From Sedimentibacter sp. SX930 (GTDB lineage Bacteria > Bacillota > Bacilli > Lactobacillales > Aerococcaceae): a stretch of DNA of 64,000 bases. Position numbers and translations under genes: made by a program. How positions within the stretch are numbered: position 1 is the first letter of the stretch; each line of letters starts with the position of its first letter. The notes beneath the pieces are model-generated. The model was not told the DNA's origin. It made no database searches and saw only the letters and a program-made list of their open reading frames with translations. The stretch is from assembly GCA_002155105.1 (NCBI GenBank), contig MUZD01000001.1, forward strand, positions 496,001-560,000, in the 5' to 3' direction. Below are positions 1 through 7,917 of the stretch, one piece after another.

Positions 1-352
1 AGCATCACCGGAAGTCGACAAAGTCGTGGAAGCTACAAGAATCGCTAAAGAATTGGCGCCCCAATACAACATCGACGGCGAATTGCAATTCGATGCTGCC
101 TTTTCTGAAATTGTCGCTAAACAAAAAGCTCCTGGCTCAACTGTAGCTGGTCAAGCTAAAGTATTCATTTTCCCTGAAATCCAATCAGGAAACATCGGCT
201 ACAAGATCGCACAACGTTTCGGCGGGTTCGAAGCGGTAGGCCCAATCTTGCAAGGCTTGAACAAACCGATTTCCGATTTGTCGCGCGGATGTAACGAGGA
301 AGATGTCTACAAAACAGCCATCATCACAGCAAACCAAACATTACTTGATTAA
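1..352 (+). CDS. pta: Phosphate acetyltransferase, C-terminal part
   Basis: The gene is cut by the window edge; about 116 C-terminal residues are visible, read from base 2. Pta interconverts acetyl-CoA and acetyl phosphate in the cytoplasm, and with acetate kinase makes ATP in fermenting Firmicutes. Family-typical stretches are visible: SPEVDKVVEATRIA, DGELQFDAAFSEIVA, GSTVAGQAKVFIFPEI, GNIGYKIAQRFGG and GPILQGLNKPISDLSRG close to the end. The reading frame is open from the edge to the TAA at 350-352, and a strong hairpin terminator follows nine bases later. The N-terminal half is not visible, so its start and promoter cannot be judged. The assignment is confident because the C-terminal phosphotransacetylase block is highly conserved. 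Confidence 0.93.
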   Translation, partial: ASPEVDKVVEATRIAKELAPQYNIDGELQFDAAFSEIVAKQKAPGSTVAGQAKVFIFPEIQSGNIGYKIAQRFGGFEAVGPILQGLNKPISDLSRGCNEEDVYKTAIITANQTLLD

Positions 353-360
353 TGAAATAA

Positions 361-396
361 TGGAAAGCCTGGATCAACCCGGCTTTCCATTTTTTG
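361..396 (+). terminator. Intrinsic terminator after pta
   Basis: TGGAAAGCC at 361-369 pairs with GGCTTTCCA at 381-389, and a T-rich run follows. It ends the pta transcript. Confidence 0.88.
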
Positions 397-505
397 TTGT
401 GCTTGAAAATGATGCATCCGCAGAAAAAAGGTGCATTCCGGAGTGAATATTCCTATAATAAGGAATGTAATCAAATAAATCGGTGAAGATGGGAGCAGAT
501 TCAGA

Positions 506-988
506 ATGTTCACCTTACTAGCAAAGAATGAAGAAGAAACGATGGAGATAGCCGCGCAATTGGCGCAACTATTGGAACCGAAAGATGTCATCCTCCTTGA
601 AGGAAATTTAGGTGCAGGTAAAACCACCTTTACAAAAGGATTGGCAAAGGGTCTGGGCATTGACACGGTCATAAAAAGCCCCACGTATACTTTGATCAGA
701 GAGTACACAAAGGGCAGGTTGCCGCTGTACCATATGGACGTCTATCGTTTGGAGGATGTCGGCGGGGATGAACTGGGCTTCGAAGAATATCTCTACGGGA
801 ATGGCGTTTCCGTAATCGAATGGGCAAAGTTCATCGAAGAAGAATTGCCGGATGCATATTTGACAATCCGCTTGGTTCCTACTGGGGAATTTTATGAAAA
901 CCGGGAAATCACTTTTCTGCCGACCGGCGAACGTTATGCCACTTTAGTCGAAACACTACAGGGAATACTCATGAAAGAAGGACAATAG
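506..988 (+). CDS. tsaE: tRNA threonylcarbamoyladenosine biosynthesis ATPase TsaE
   Basis: TsaE is the small ATPase that cycles the TsaD-TsaB complex during t6A modification of ANN-decoding tRNAs. The 160-residue product has the family length. A Walker A motif GNLGAGKTT lies at residues 33-41, followed by the family motifs SPTYTL (58-63), HMDVYRL (76-82) and VIEWA. A GGGAG ribosome binding site lies about 10 bases before ATG 506. The next gene starts one base after the stop codon, so the two are cotranscribed. In many Firmicutes tsaE, tsaB, rimI and tsaD are neighbours; here only an acetyltransferase follows. Confidence 0.94.
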   Translation: MFTLLAKNEEETMEIAAQLAQLLEPKDVILLEGNLGAGKTTFTKGLAKGLGIDTVIKSPTYTLIREYTKGRLPLYHMDVYRLEDVGGDELGFEEYLYGNGVSVIEWAKFIEEELPDAYLTIRLVPTGEFYENREITFLPTGERYATLVETLQGILMKEGQ

Positions 989-989
989 C

Positions 990-1520
990 ATGCGCAAAAG
1001 AGAGAAAGTCGAAATCATGATCCGGGAAGCCATCCCGGCCGATGCGAAGGACATCATTGCTTTCAGCAGAAAAACCGGCGCCGAAACGCCTTATTTGGCA
1101 TATGGGGCTGAAGGTTTGGAATTGTCCGAAGCCTTCGAAGAATTATATCTGGAAGATTTGATGGAGAAAGACAACAATGTGATGCTGATTGCGACGATAA
1201 ACAACAAACAATTGATAGGGTTGGCGTCCGTCGGGGCAACAGATAAACCGAAGCTTAGGCATGTAGGAGAAGTCGGTATCACCGTCGAGAAGGATTATTG
1301 GGGATTCGGAATCGGCTCGGTTCTGATGGAAGAAATCGAAACATGGGCAATCGAGAGCGGCGTGATCCGCCGCTTGGAGTTGACAGTACATGGAGAAAAC
1401 GAACGGGCCATCCATCTCTATGAGAAAATGGGATATCAGCAAGAAGCGGTGATGCCGCGTGCCATGCTGATCGATGGGGAATTTATCGATGGCGTATTGA
1501 TGAGTCTGATGATCGATTAG
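990..1520 (+). CDS. GNAT family N-acetyltransferase
   Basis: A 176-residue acetyltransferase of the GNAT fold, which moves an acetyl group from acetyl-CoA to an amine. The acetyl-CoA binding region reads EKDYWGFGIGSVLMEEIETWA (split: EKDYWGFGIGSVL then MEEIETWA), a version of the Q/RxxGxG/A loop, and the C-terminal LTVHGENERAIHLYEKMGY is the typical beta6-alpha4 segment. ATG 990 is favoured because AGAAGGA precedes it; ATG 1017 has a weaker site. It directly follows tsaE, the position where rimI is often found, but the sequence is longer than RimI and closer to the general RimL/YhhY-like acetyltransferases. The substrate is unknown. Confidence 0.85.
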   Translation: MRKREKVEIMIREAIPADAKDIIAFSRKTGAETPYLAYGAEGLELSEAFEELYLEDLMEKDNNVMLIATINNKQLIGLASVGATDKPKLRHVGEVGITVEKDYWGFGIGSVLMEEIETWAIESGVIRRLELTVHGENERAIHLYEKMGYQQEAVMPRAMLIDGEFIDGVLMSLMID

Positions 1521-1590
1521 CGTACAGGGACGGAATGACGTTTGAGGCAAAAAAAGTTTAAATTTTTTTGTTGAAATCGGCATTTCCTAC

Positions 1591-1619
1591 TTGACGTGTT
1601 AGCGCTTACATGTTAATAT
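1591..1619 (+). promoter_or_regulatory. Sigma-A promoter with cre operator in the spacer
   Basis: TTGACG (1591-1596), a 17-bp spacer and TAATAT (1614-1619) form a good promoter. The spacer carries TGTTAGCGCTTACA (1597-1610), which matches the cre consensus TGWNANCGNTNWCA at every fixed position. CcpA bound there would block RNA polymerase, so the downstream RNA is predicted to be repressed by preferred sugars. Confidence 0.85.
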
Positions 1620-1625
1620 AACTAT

Positions 1626-1994
1626 ACAAAGAGAAACATACTAAGTTAAACAAAGAAACACAGAAGAGTATGCTGCTCTTTCAGGAAAATCCTTCAAAAA
1701 GATTTTCCGGTTAACAGCTTTTCAGTTAAGCTGTTAATGCAAAGTCTTAGATGGTTCGGAATTTGTGTTCTAGATGCATTTCTAAGACATGAAAACTTGA
1801 ACCATTCTAAGATTAATAAACAGTAGATTTCATTCAAGCAGCTAGAAGCGAAAGCTTACATGACTTGCCTGAAAGACAAGCATAACTAGTATTGAAAAGT
1901 TCGTAGATCATTAAGATTGAACAATCAATGAAGCGAGGATGAGCCTACTGATTTAGGAGGAAGTGTTCCGATTTTTGGAGCACTTCCTTTTTTG
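1626..1994 (+). ncRNA. Stand-alone structured RNA under CcpA control (candidate sRNA)
   Basis: About 370 nt lie between a cre-containing promoter and an intrinsic terminator, with no convincing coding sequence. Several strong stems are visible: GGAAAATC/GATTTTCC (1684-1691/1701-1708), TTAACAGCTT/AAGCTGTTAA (1711-1720/1728-1737), and a long-range stem TCTTAGATGGTTC with GAACCATTCTAAGA (1745-1757/1799-1812, one bulge). A GGAGG-like segment lies just before or inside the terminator stem. No tmRNA tRNA-like end, RNase P core or 6S bubble was recognised. Staphylococcal RsaI is a known CcpA-repressed sRNA with a similar promoter arrangement, but no sequence kinship is claimed. A 14-codon reading frame (ATG near 1670) has a poor ribosome binding site and overlaps a hairpin. 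Confidence 0.7.
1959..1993 (+). terminator. Intrinsic terminator of the cre-controlled RNA
   Basis: GGAAGTGTTCC (1959-1969) pairs with GGAGCACTTCC (1977-1987, one G-T pair), followed by a T run. Confidence 0.9.
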
Positions 1995-2054
1995 CGTTGT
2001 AAAGGGAATAAAAATTTGCATATATGAAGAAATAAATTATTGCACACAAATGAC

Positions 2055-2106
2055 TTGCATCAGTTCAATCTTTACGTTATTCTTTAAAACGTAATCGTTA
2101 CGATTT
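2055..2106 (+). promoter_or_regulatory. Promoter and Zur-like operator of the zinc-binding lipoprotein gene
   Basis: A promoter is visible as TTGCAT (2055-2060), 17 bp, TATTCT (2078-2083). A 21-bp near-palindrome at 2086-2106 has the core CGTAATCGTTACG. It differs at about two positions from the Bacillus Zur box (AAATCGTAATnATTACGATTT as known). It covers the expected transcription start, so zinc-loaded Zur should repress the gene. The box fits the protein's predicted zinc ligands. Confidence 0.75.
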
Positions 2107-2168
2107 GTAATGAGAAATCATTATCCGATTTCGGATAGTCCATAAAGAGAAGGCGGAGGGAAAAACAA

Positions 2169-3137
2169 ATGAATAAAAAAAAGTGTACGAAGTGGGCATT
2201 GTCGCTATTGGGGACAGCAGCACTGTTAGCTGGTTGCGGAGCAGTAGGGAGCACAACAGAAAATACGGAGTCGGACAAGCTGCAGGTTGTCACGACCTTT
2301 TATCCGATGTACGATTTTACGAAACAGGTCGCGCAGGACGATGCCGACGTGAGCATGCTTTTGGAAGCCGGAATGGAGGTCCATTCCTTTGAGCCATCGA
2401 GCCAGATGATCGCTGAAATACAGGACGCGGATGTTTTCATCTACAATAGTCCTGAGATGGAGACGTGGGTACCGGATGTGCTGGCATCCATCGACACATC
2501 AGATATGGTGGTCATCTGTGCAAGCGAAGCAATCACCTTATTGGAGTACGAAGGTGAGGCGCATGCGCATGAGCACGAATCCGACGTAGAAGAGTCGGAG
2601 ACCGGACATACCCATACTGTCGATCCGCACGTTTGGTTGGACCCTGTGCTGGCGCAGACGGAGGTTACGACGATTGCGGAAGGGTTGGCAGAAGCAGATG
2701 CAGATCATGCTGAAAATTATCTGAAGAATGCCGAAACGTATATCGGACAACTGAACGAATTGGACGAAGCCTACCGTGCTGCTTTTGAGGGAGCGGAAAA
2801 CCGTACTTTCGTAACACAGCATGCTGCTTTCGCTTATTTGGCGGCCCGCTACAATCTTGTTCAAATGTCCGTAACGGGTCTGAATGCTGAAACTGAACCG
2901 AGCGCGGCTGCTCTGGCAACACTTTCTGATTACGTTAAGGTGAACAATATTTCGCACATTTATTTTGAAAAAAATGCCTCTTCGCAGACTGCGGAGACGC
3001 TTTCGGAAGAGGTTGAAGTGGAATTAGCGGTGTTGAGTCCTCTCGAAGGGATCACCGAAGAGGACCAGGAAAGTGGTTCGGATTATATTTCGGTCATGCT
3101 TGATAATCTTGAGGCATTGAAGCAAAGCATCAAATGA
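2169..3137 (+). CDS. znuA: Zinc ABC transporter substrate-binding lipoprotein (ZnuA/AdcA type)
   Basis: A 322-residue cluster A-I metal-binding protein that captures Zn2+ outside the cell for an ABC importer. The N-terminus is a lipoprotein signal with lipobox LLAGC (Cys23). The mature part begins VVTTFYPMYDFTKQVA. A His/acid-rich loop (HAHEHES...GHTHTVDPHVWLDP) lies around residues 127-155. The third ligand position reads TQHAAFAYL, with His, as in zinc-binding family members; manganese binders have Glu there, as the paralogue at 32023-32967 does. The C-terminus lacks the extra ZinT domain found in AdcA. No permease or ATPase gene is adjacent, so it must use a transporter encoded elsewhere. 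The Zur-like box upstream supports the zinc role. Confidence 0.9.
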   Translation: MNKKKCTKWALSLLGTAALLAGCGAVGSTTENTESDKLQVVTTFYPMYDFTKQVAQDDADVSMLLEAGMEVHSFEPSSQMIAEIQDADVFIYNSPEMETWVPDVLASIDTSDMVVICASEAITLLEYEGEAHAHEHESDVEESETGHTHTVDPHVWLDPVLAQTEVTTIAEGLAEADADHAENYLKNAETYIGQLNELDEAYRAAFEGAENRTFVTQHAAFAYLAARYNLVQMSVTGLNAETEPSAAALATLSDYVKVNNISHIYFEKNASSQTAETLSEEVEVELAVLSPLEGITEEDQESGSDYISVMLDNLEALKQSIK

Positions 3138-3295
3138 TTCGGAAGTGTTATTGCTCCTCCTTGTGACATTTGCGTGCTATGATTTGGTTGAGAAAAGAAT
3201 GCAGAAAAAACTTGCAGTGAAAGTCGGAAAACAGTCGAACAACATGCACTTGTTTCAGTCAATGAGAAGGTATTGTCGGACAAGGAGGAAAAGAT

Positions 3296-3949
3296 ATGTT
3301 ATTTAACGATCGGAAAGAGGCCGGCATCCTGCTGGCTGAAGCCTTGGAAAAGTACCGCGGAGAAGATATCGTCGTATTTGCTTTGCCGCGAGGCGGGGTT
3401 CCTTTGGGGGTTGAAATCGCCAAAAAATTGGCGGCACCGCTGGATTTGCTTATCACGAAAAAAATCGGACACCCGTTCAATCCTGAATATGCCATTGGGG
3501 CCATCACAGAGGATGCGGACCCAATCTTCAATCCGGGAGAGCATGGGGTGTTGGACCAAAATTGGCTGGAATGGGAGCTGAAGCGGCTTCGCCAGGAAAT
3601 CAAAAGGCGCAGGGAAACGTATGTCGGCGCTGCGAACATCCAGTCCTTGGAAGGCAAAACGGCCATCATCGTGGACGACGGCATCGCGACCGGCTTCACG
3701 ATGTTCGCCTCGATTGCGGCCCTCAAAAAGCGGAATCCGAAACGCATCATCGTGGCAATCCCGGTCACGCCGGAGGATACCGCGAAAAAGATGGACCAAA
3801 TGGTGGATGCAGTCATTGCCTTGGAGCGGACGGATGACTACCTCGGCGCTGTAGGTGCCTATTATGTCCGTTTTGATCAGCTCGACGACGCGGAGGTCGT
3901 CGAGCTGCTCCGAAGCATGAACGTGAGGGAGGAGAAGGCAGATGAGTGA
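3296..3949 (+). CDS. Phosphoribosyltransferase-fold protein
   Basis: A 217-residue type I phosphoribosyltransferase-like protein. FALPRGGVPLGVEIAKKL near residues 27-44 and the PRPP-loop version AIIVDDGIATGFTM near residues 123-136 are visible. ATG 3296 follows a strong AGGAGG. The gene overlaps the following hydrolase gene by 8 bp, so translation is probably coupled. Proteins of this class, often encoded with an alpha/beta hydrolase, have no assigned substrate; a nucleobase is only an inference. The helical insertion LEWELKRLRQEIKRRRETY in the middle is typical of the family. Confidence 0.85.
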   Translation: MLFNDRKEAGILLAEALEKYRGEDIVVFALPRGGVPLGVEIAKKLAAPLDLLITKKIGHPFNPEYAIGAITEDADPIFNPGEHGVLDQNWLEWELKRLRQEIKRRRETYVGAANIQSLEGKTAIIVDDGIATGFTMFASIAALKKRNPKRIIVAIPVTPEDTAKKMDQMVDAVIALERTDDYLGAVGAYYVRFDQLDDAEVVELLRSMNVREEKADE

Positions 3950-4586
3950 TCCAGAAAAGGCAGTTAAGATAACCGGTGCTGGCGTCACATTGAATGGTGA
4001 TTTGGCCCTGCACAGAGATCCGAAAGGGCTTGTCATTTTTGCCCATGGCAGCGGCAGCAGCCGACATAGTGTGCGCAACAAATACGTGGCTAGTGTACTG
4101 AGGGCGCATGGACTGTCCACTTTGTTGCTGGATCTGTTGACGGAAGATGAAAGCGAGTGGACCGACAAGCGTTTTGACATCGATTTGTTGACCCAACGGT
4201 TGACACTTGCGGAAAACTGGCTGAAGCAACAGGATGAAACAAAACGGTTACCGATCGGGTATTTCGGATCGAGCACCGGAGCGGCAGCTGCTTTGCAATC
4301 GGCAGCTGCGTTAGGCGATGAAATAAAGGCCATCGTATCAAGGGGAGGGCGTCCGGACTTGGCGAAAGCATATTTGGCTAAGGTCACAGCCCCGACGCTG
4401 TTGTTGGTGGGCGGCTATGATGATGGCGTGATCGAACTGAATGAGCAGGCCTACGCGTTGCTGAACTGCGAGAAGGAAATGAGCATCATCCCGGGAGCTA
4501 CCCATCTGTTCGAAGAAGCCGGCACACTGGAACAAGTCGCCGAGTTGGCTGCGCAATGGTTCGTGAAGCAGCTTCCGGGGAAATAA
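3942..4586 (+). CDS. Dienelactone-hydrolase-like alpha/beta hydrolase
   Basis: A 214-residue alpha/beta hydrolase. VIFAHGSGSSRHS near residues 31-43 forms the oxyanion region, GYFGSSTGAAAAL carries the nucleophile serine, GGYDDGVI the acid and GATHLFEE the histidine. It starts inside the last codons of the phosphoribosyltransferase gene (8-bp overlap), which implies a shared operon and probably a shared pathway. The substrate is unknown. A strong terminator at 4621-4668 ends the pair. Confidence 0.85.
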   Translation: MSDPEKAVKITGAGVTLNGDLALHRDPKGLVIFAHGSGSSRHSVRNKYVASVLRAHGLSTLLLDLLTEDESEWTDKRFDIDLLTQRLTLAENWLKQQDETKRLPIGYFGSSTGAAAALQSAAALGDEIKAIVSRGGRPDLAKAYLAKVTAPTLLLVGGYDDGVIELNEQAYALLNCEKEMSIIPGATHLFEEAGTLEQVAELAAQWFVKQLPGK

Positions 4587-4620
4587 GACCAGCCAGACTA
4601 ATTTCAAACCGGATAACAAA

Positions 4621-4668
4621 AATAAGCAGGATGCCTTTCAATGTGAAGGTATCCTGCTTATTTTTTTA
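4621..4668. terminator. Bidirectional terminator between convergent genes
   Basis: AATAAGCAGGAT pairs with ATCCTGCTTATT around a short loop, followed by seven T on the plus strand. It lies between the hydrolase gene and the convergent dehydrogenase gene and can serve both. Confidence 0.88.
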
Positions 4669-4721
4669 GGTGAAACGTCGGGAGTGTTGTGCCTTGCTCC
4701 CGAAGGTATCGATCACTTGGA

Positions 4722-5498
4722 TTAAGGATTGTAGGTCCAGCCGTGGTCATTGTGGTAAATCATCAGTTTGGACATCCCGCCGTCGACGGTGAAATTCTGC
4801 CCGGTGATGAAGCCGGCTGCGTCGCTACAGAGGAAACGGATCGTCTGTACGATGTCATCAGGCACACCAACACGTCCGACAGGATGCTGCAAGAGGTCAG
4901 CGGGTTCGTAGTCAGGCTGGTAATTCTCATCTTTATGGAAAGAACCCGTGTCGATCCAACCAGGGCTGATGGAATTGACGCGGGCTTTCCCGGCCAATGA
5001 AATGCTGAGGGCGTGCGTCAGTGAAAGGATGCCGCCTTTAGCTGCTGAGTAGCTTTCGGTATCCTTTTGCGACATGAAACCGCGGCTTGATGCGATGTTC
5101 ACGACTGAAGCGTCAGCTGTGAACACCGGCAAAAATAAACTTGTCAACTGGTACGGAGCCGTGACGCCCAAAGCCAGGACATAATTGAAGTCCTGATACG
5201 AACACTCCGACAGGATGCCTTTTTTGCTGATGCAGGCGTTGTTCACCAGATAATCAACTTTGCCGAAGCGTTGCTTGACAGCTTCCGCAAAAGCATGCAG
5301 GGTAGTTTCCTCCGCGATGTCCCCGTGATGAAAATACACGTCGTTCGCTTCAAAGCGTGAAACGATTTTATCCCCTGCTTCCTTATCCGTATCCACGAAT
5401 GCGACAGCGGCACCCGATGACAAAAAAGATTCCACAGTGGCCCGGCCGATGCCGTTCGCTCCGCCAGTCACCACAACCAAACGATTTTGATAATCCAT
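4722..5498 (-). CDS. Short-chain dehydrogenase/reductase
   Basis: A 258-residue classical SDR oxidoreductase using NAD(P). The cofactor motif TGGANGIG lies near residues 11-18, the structural NNA motif appears as NNACISKKG, and the catalytic Ser-Tyr-Lys set is IASSRGF with YSAAKGG. The C-terminus FITGQNFTVDGGMSK is typical. FVDTD at the end of beta2 suggests a preference for NAD. ATG 5498 has AGGAGGA 7-8 bases upstream. The substrate cannot be deduced; neighbours give no pathway hint. Confidence 0.9.
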   Translation of the reverse strand: MDYQNRLVVVTGGANGIGRATVESFLSSGAAVAFVDTDKEAGDKIVSRFEANDVYFHHGDIAEETTLHAFAEAVKQRFGKVDYLVNNACISKKGILSECSYQDFNYVLALGVTAPYQLTSLFLPVFTADASVVNIASSRGFMSQKDTESYSAAKGGILSLTHALSISLAGKARVNSISPGWIDTGSFHKDENYQPDYEPADLLQHPVGRVGVPDDIVQTIRFLCSDAAGFITGQNFTVDGGMSKLMIYHNDHGWTYNP

Positions 5499-5530
5499 CT
5501 TCTATTCCTCCTGAATGATTTATGTTTCGA

Positions 5531-6304
5531 CTATCCCGCGTTCTGCAACGAAAGTTTAAGCGAGACCGGACAATGATCGCTGCCGAAGATATTTTCATGG
5601 ATATCCGCGTCGACCAAGGAATCCTTCAAAGCATCCGATACAAGGAAATAGTCGATCCGCCAACCTGCATTGTTTTTGCGGGCGTTGAAGCGGTAGCTCC
5701 ACCAGGAATATCTGCCTTCCGCATCCGGATGGAAGTAGCGGAAAGTATCGATGAACCCGTTGGCGACCACTTCGCTGAACTTGGCGCGTTCCTCGTCCGA
5801 AAAGCCCGCGTTCTTGCGGTTTGTTTTCCAATTCTTCAAGTCGATGTTCTCGTGGGCAACGTTGAGGTCGCCGCAGACGACAACCGGTTTTTCTGATTCC
5901 AGAGCTTTCAGATAAGCCAAAAAGTCCGTCTCCCAATCCATCCGGTAGTCCAACCGTTTCAGTTGTTCCTGTGAATTAGGGGTGTAGACGTTGACCAGAA
6001 AGAATTCAGCGTATTCCAAGGTGATGACGCGTCCTTCCAAATCATGTACGGCAGCGCCGATGCCCAGCCGAACCGAAAGCGGGGTGTGCTTCGTGAAAAT
6101 AGCCGTGCCGGAATAACCTTTGCGTTCCGCGTAATTCCAGTAGGATTCATACCCAGGGAAAGCAAGCTCGATCTGGCCTTCCTGCAATTTCGTCTCCTGC
6201 AGACAGAAAAAATCGGCATCGAAGTCCGCAAAAATATCTGCAAAATTCTTGTTTACGATGGCCCGCAAGCCGTTGACGTTCCATGAGACAAATTTCAAAT
6301 CCAT
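5531..6304 (-). CDS. exoA: Exodeoxyribonuclease III
   Basis: A 257-residue member of the exonuclease-endonuclease-phosphatase family that cuts DNA at abasic sites and removes 3' blocking groups in base excision repair. Visible motifs are [11 protein letters not shown] at the start, [13 protein letters not shown] (metal-binding Glu), [39 protein letters not shown] and the terminal GSDHCPVSL with the catalytic Asp-His. The start is set at ATG 6304 because AGGAAGGTGG lies just upstream and the family begins MKFVSWN; an upstream in-frame start would add 28 unrelated residues. The small membrane protein gene upstream ends 14 bases away, so the two are probably cotranscribed. Confidence 0.95.
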   Translation of the reverse strand: MDLKFVSWNVNGLRAIVNKNFADIFADFDADFFCLQETKLQEGQIELAFPGYESYWNYAERKGYSGTAIFTKHTPLSVRLGIGAAVHDLEGRVITLEYAEFFLVNVYTPNSQEQLKRLDYRMDWETDFLAYLKALESEKPVVVCGDLNVAHENIDLKNWKTNRKNAGFSDEERAKFSEVVANGFIDTFRYFHPDAEGRYSWWSYRFNARKNNAGWRIDYFLVSDALKDSLVDADIHENIFGSDHCPVSLKLSLQNAG

Positions 6305-6318
6305 TTTGCCCACCTTCC

Positions 6319-6567
6319 TTAACGCAACGCGATTGTATAGTAAAGGAACAGTATGAAGAGGATCAGATTGATGGCGGCCAATGTCCACTTCATTTTCGGC
6401 TCTGGGATGTTCAGGGCAAAGATCGTTCCAACAATCGGTAAAAACAGCGCCAATATCAACGAGGTAGTGGATACGGAACCAGGATCTTTGGTAGTGAAGA
6501 GGTAAAGCGGATATAGGATGGATAAGAGTGTGAATGTGATGCCGTTTCTGGTTTGTTTCGGTTGCAT
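6319..6567 (-). CDS. Small membrane protein of unknown function
   Basis: An 82-residue protein with about three hydrophobic segments: near residues 10-24, 32-50 and 60-80. A polar start, MQPKQTRNG, precedes them. The start codon at 6567 is chosen because AAGGAGG lies at the right distance; an upstream start would add 47 residues of poor composition. It sits directly before exoA on the same strand. I do not recognise a family; length and topology suggest a small integral membrane protein. Confidence 0.65.
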   Translation of the reverse strand: MQPKQTRNGITFTLLSILYPLYLFTTKDPGSVSTTSLILALFLPIVGTIFALNIPEPKMKWTLAAINLILFILFLYYTIALR

Positions 6568-6903
6568 AGAGCAGCCTCCTTTTTCTGTTATCTGTAATAT
6601 TTTACCATACTGGAGCGAGCGAATCACAAGGAAGAGGGCCGGAATGCGTGTCCAAAAAATGAAGAAGGATTCTTTCCGGCAGACAGATATGTAACAAAGC
6701 TCTTGCAAATTGATTAAATTGTAAATTTTTTCATAAACTTGTGTTAAAATAGCATGAACAGGTGCGGAAACGCTTTTGGTTAAATTTTGATTAGTTAATG
6801 ATTAAAAAAATATAATTAATTGCTGCCGCTTACTTATTTGATACAAATCGGCATCAAGTGATGTTAGAATGGACTACATAAATAAAATTAGTGGGTGAAA
6901 TGC
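6568..6903. other. Intergenic region between divergent genes
   Basis: It separates the small membrane protein gene (minus) from murB (plus). A TGNTAAAAT extended -10-like element lies at 6742-6750 on the plus strand. GGAAACGCTTTTGG just downstream resembles a cre site with about two mismatches. No RNA gene or terminator is recognised. Confidence 0.4.
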
Positions 6904-7818
6904 ATGTTGGGGACGGAAATAAAACAACAGTTTCCTGAAACGATCGTTAAAGAGAACGAAAAATTATCACATTATACATATACAAAAACAGGTGGCCCGG
7001 CGGATGCGCTGGTCTTTCCGAAAACAAAAGATGAAGTTGCGGCAATCGTCGCCTGGGTGAATGAAAAGCAAATACCTTTGACGGTATTGGGAAATTCCAG
7101 CAATGTCATCATTAAGGATGGCGGCATCCGCGGTATCGTCATGATCCTGACGGAAATGAACCACATGGAAGTGAAGCGCCATAGGTTGATCGTCCAGAGC
7201 GGCGCACGCTTGATCGATGCTTCGCGGATGGCCTTGGCTGAGCGGTTGAGCGGCTTGGAATTCGCATGCGGTATTCCCGGCAGCGTCGGCGGAGCGGTCT
7301 ACATGAATGCCGGAGCTTATGACGGTGAAGTCGAAGAAGTCATCGAATCCGTAGTGGTGATCACGCGCGAAGGCAAAATCAAAAATTACGAGAAGAATGA
7401 ACTTGAGTTTTCCTATCGCCACAGCAAGCTGCAGGAAACGAATGAAATTGTTCTGGAAGTCGTCTTCCATCTGGAAAAAGGCAAGCAGGAAACAATCAAA
7501 GCCCGAATGGATGACTTGACGGCTTTGCGCGAATCGAAACAACCCTTGGAATATCCTTCATGCGGTAGCGTCTTCAAACGGCCGACCGGGTATTTCACAG
7601 GCAAATTAATCCAAGAAGCGGGTCTGCAAGGTTTGATTTGGGGCGGGGCACAGGTGTCGATGAAGCATGCAGGCTTTATCGTGAACATCAATAGTGCCAC
7701 AGCGACCGATTACATTGAACTGATCGCACATATCAAAGAAGTCATAATGGAACATTATGGGGTGCCATTGGAAACGGAAGTCCGGATCATCGGAGAAGAT
7801 ACAGTGGGAAGCGTATAG
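6904..7818 (+). CDS. murB: UDP-N-acetylenolpyruvoylglucosamine reductase
   Basis: MurB reduces UDP-GlcNAc-enolpyruvate to UDP-MurNAc with NADPH and FAD, the second committed step of peptidoglycan precursor synthesis in the cytoplasm. About 304 residues match the family. The FAD-binding PCMH region shows TVLGNSSNVIIKDGG and GIPGSVGGAVYMNAGAYDGE, followed by EFSYRHSKLQ and PLEYPSCGSVFKRP, with Ser as the proton donor. The end HAGFIVNINSATATDYIELI is typical. ATG 6904 is preferred, with GTGGGTG upstream; GTG 6895 would add three residues and has no ribosome binding site. Confidence 0.95.
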   Translation: MLGTEIKQQFPETIVKENEKLSHYTYTKTGGPADALVFPKTKDEVAAIVAWVNEKQIPLTVLGNSSNVIIKDGGIRGIVMILTEMNHMEVKRHRLIVQSGARLIDASRMALAERLSGLEFACGIPGSVGGAVYMNAGAYDGEVEEVIESVVVITREGKIKNYEKNELEFSYRHSKLQETNEIVLEVVFHLEKGKQETIKARMDDLTALRESKQPLEYPSCGSVFKRPTGYFTGKLIQEAGLQGLIWGGAQVSMKHAGFIVNINSATATDYIELIAHIKEVIMEHYGVPLETEVRIIGEDTVGSV

Positions 7819-7917
7819 GTGAAAAGAAGGCTGGGTGCGAACATTCAGCTCTTTTTTGAATAGCACTTAATTATTTTTTTATTATTTTTTTGAATATATA
7901 ATGAAGGAGGATAGTCC

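Noticed and set aside
1626-1994. tmRNA, RNase P RNA or 6S RNA
   Set aside because: No tRNA-like end with CCA, no RNase P core motifs, no 6S central bubble; a CcpA-regulated promoter is unusual for these.
6761-6780. cre-like site upstream of murB
   Set aside because: It has about two mismatches to the cre consensus, and cell wall gene murB is not an expected CcpA target.
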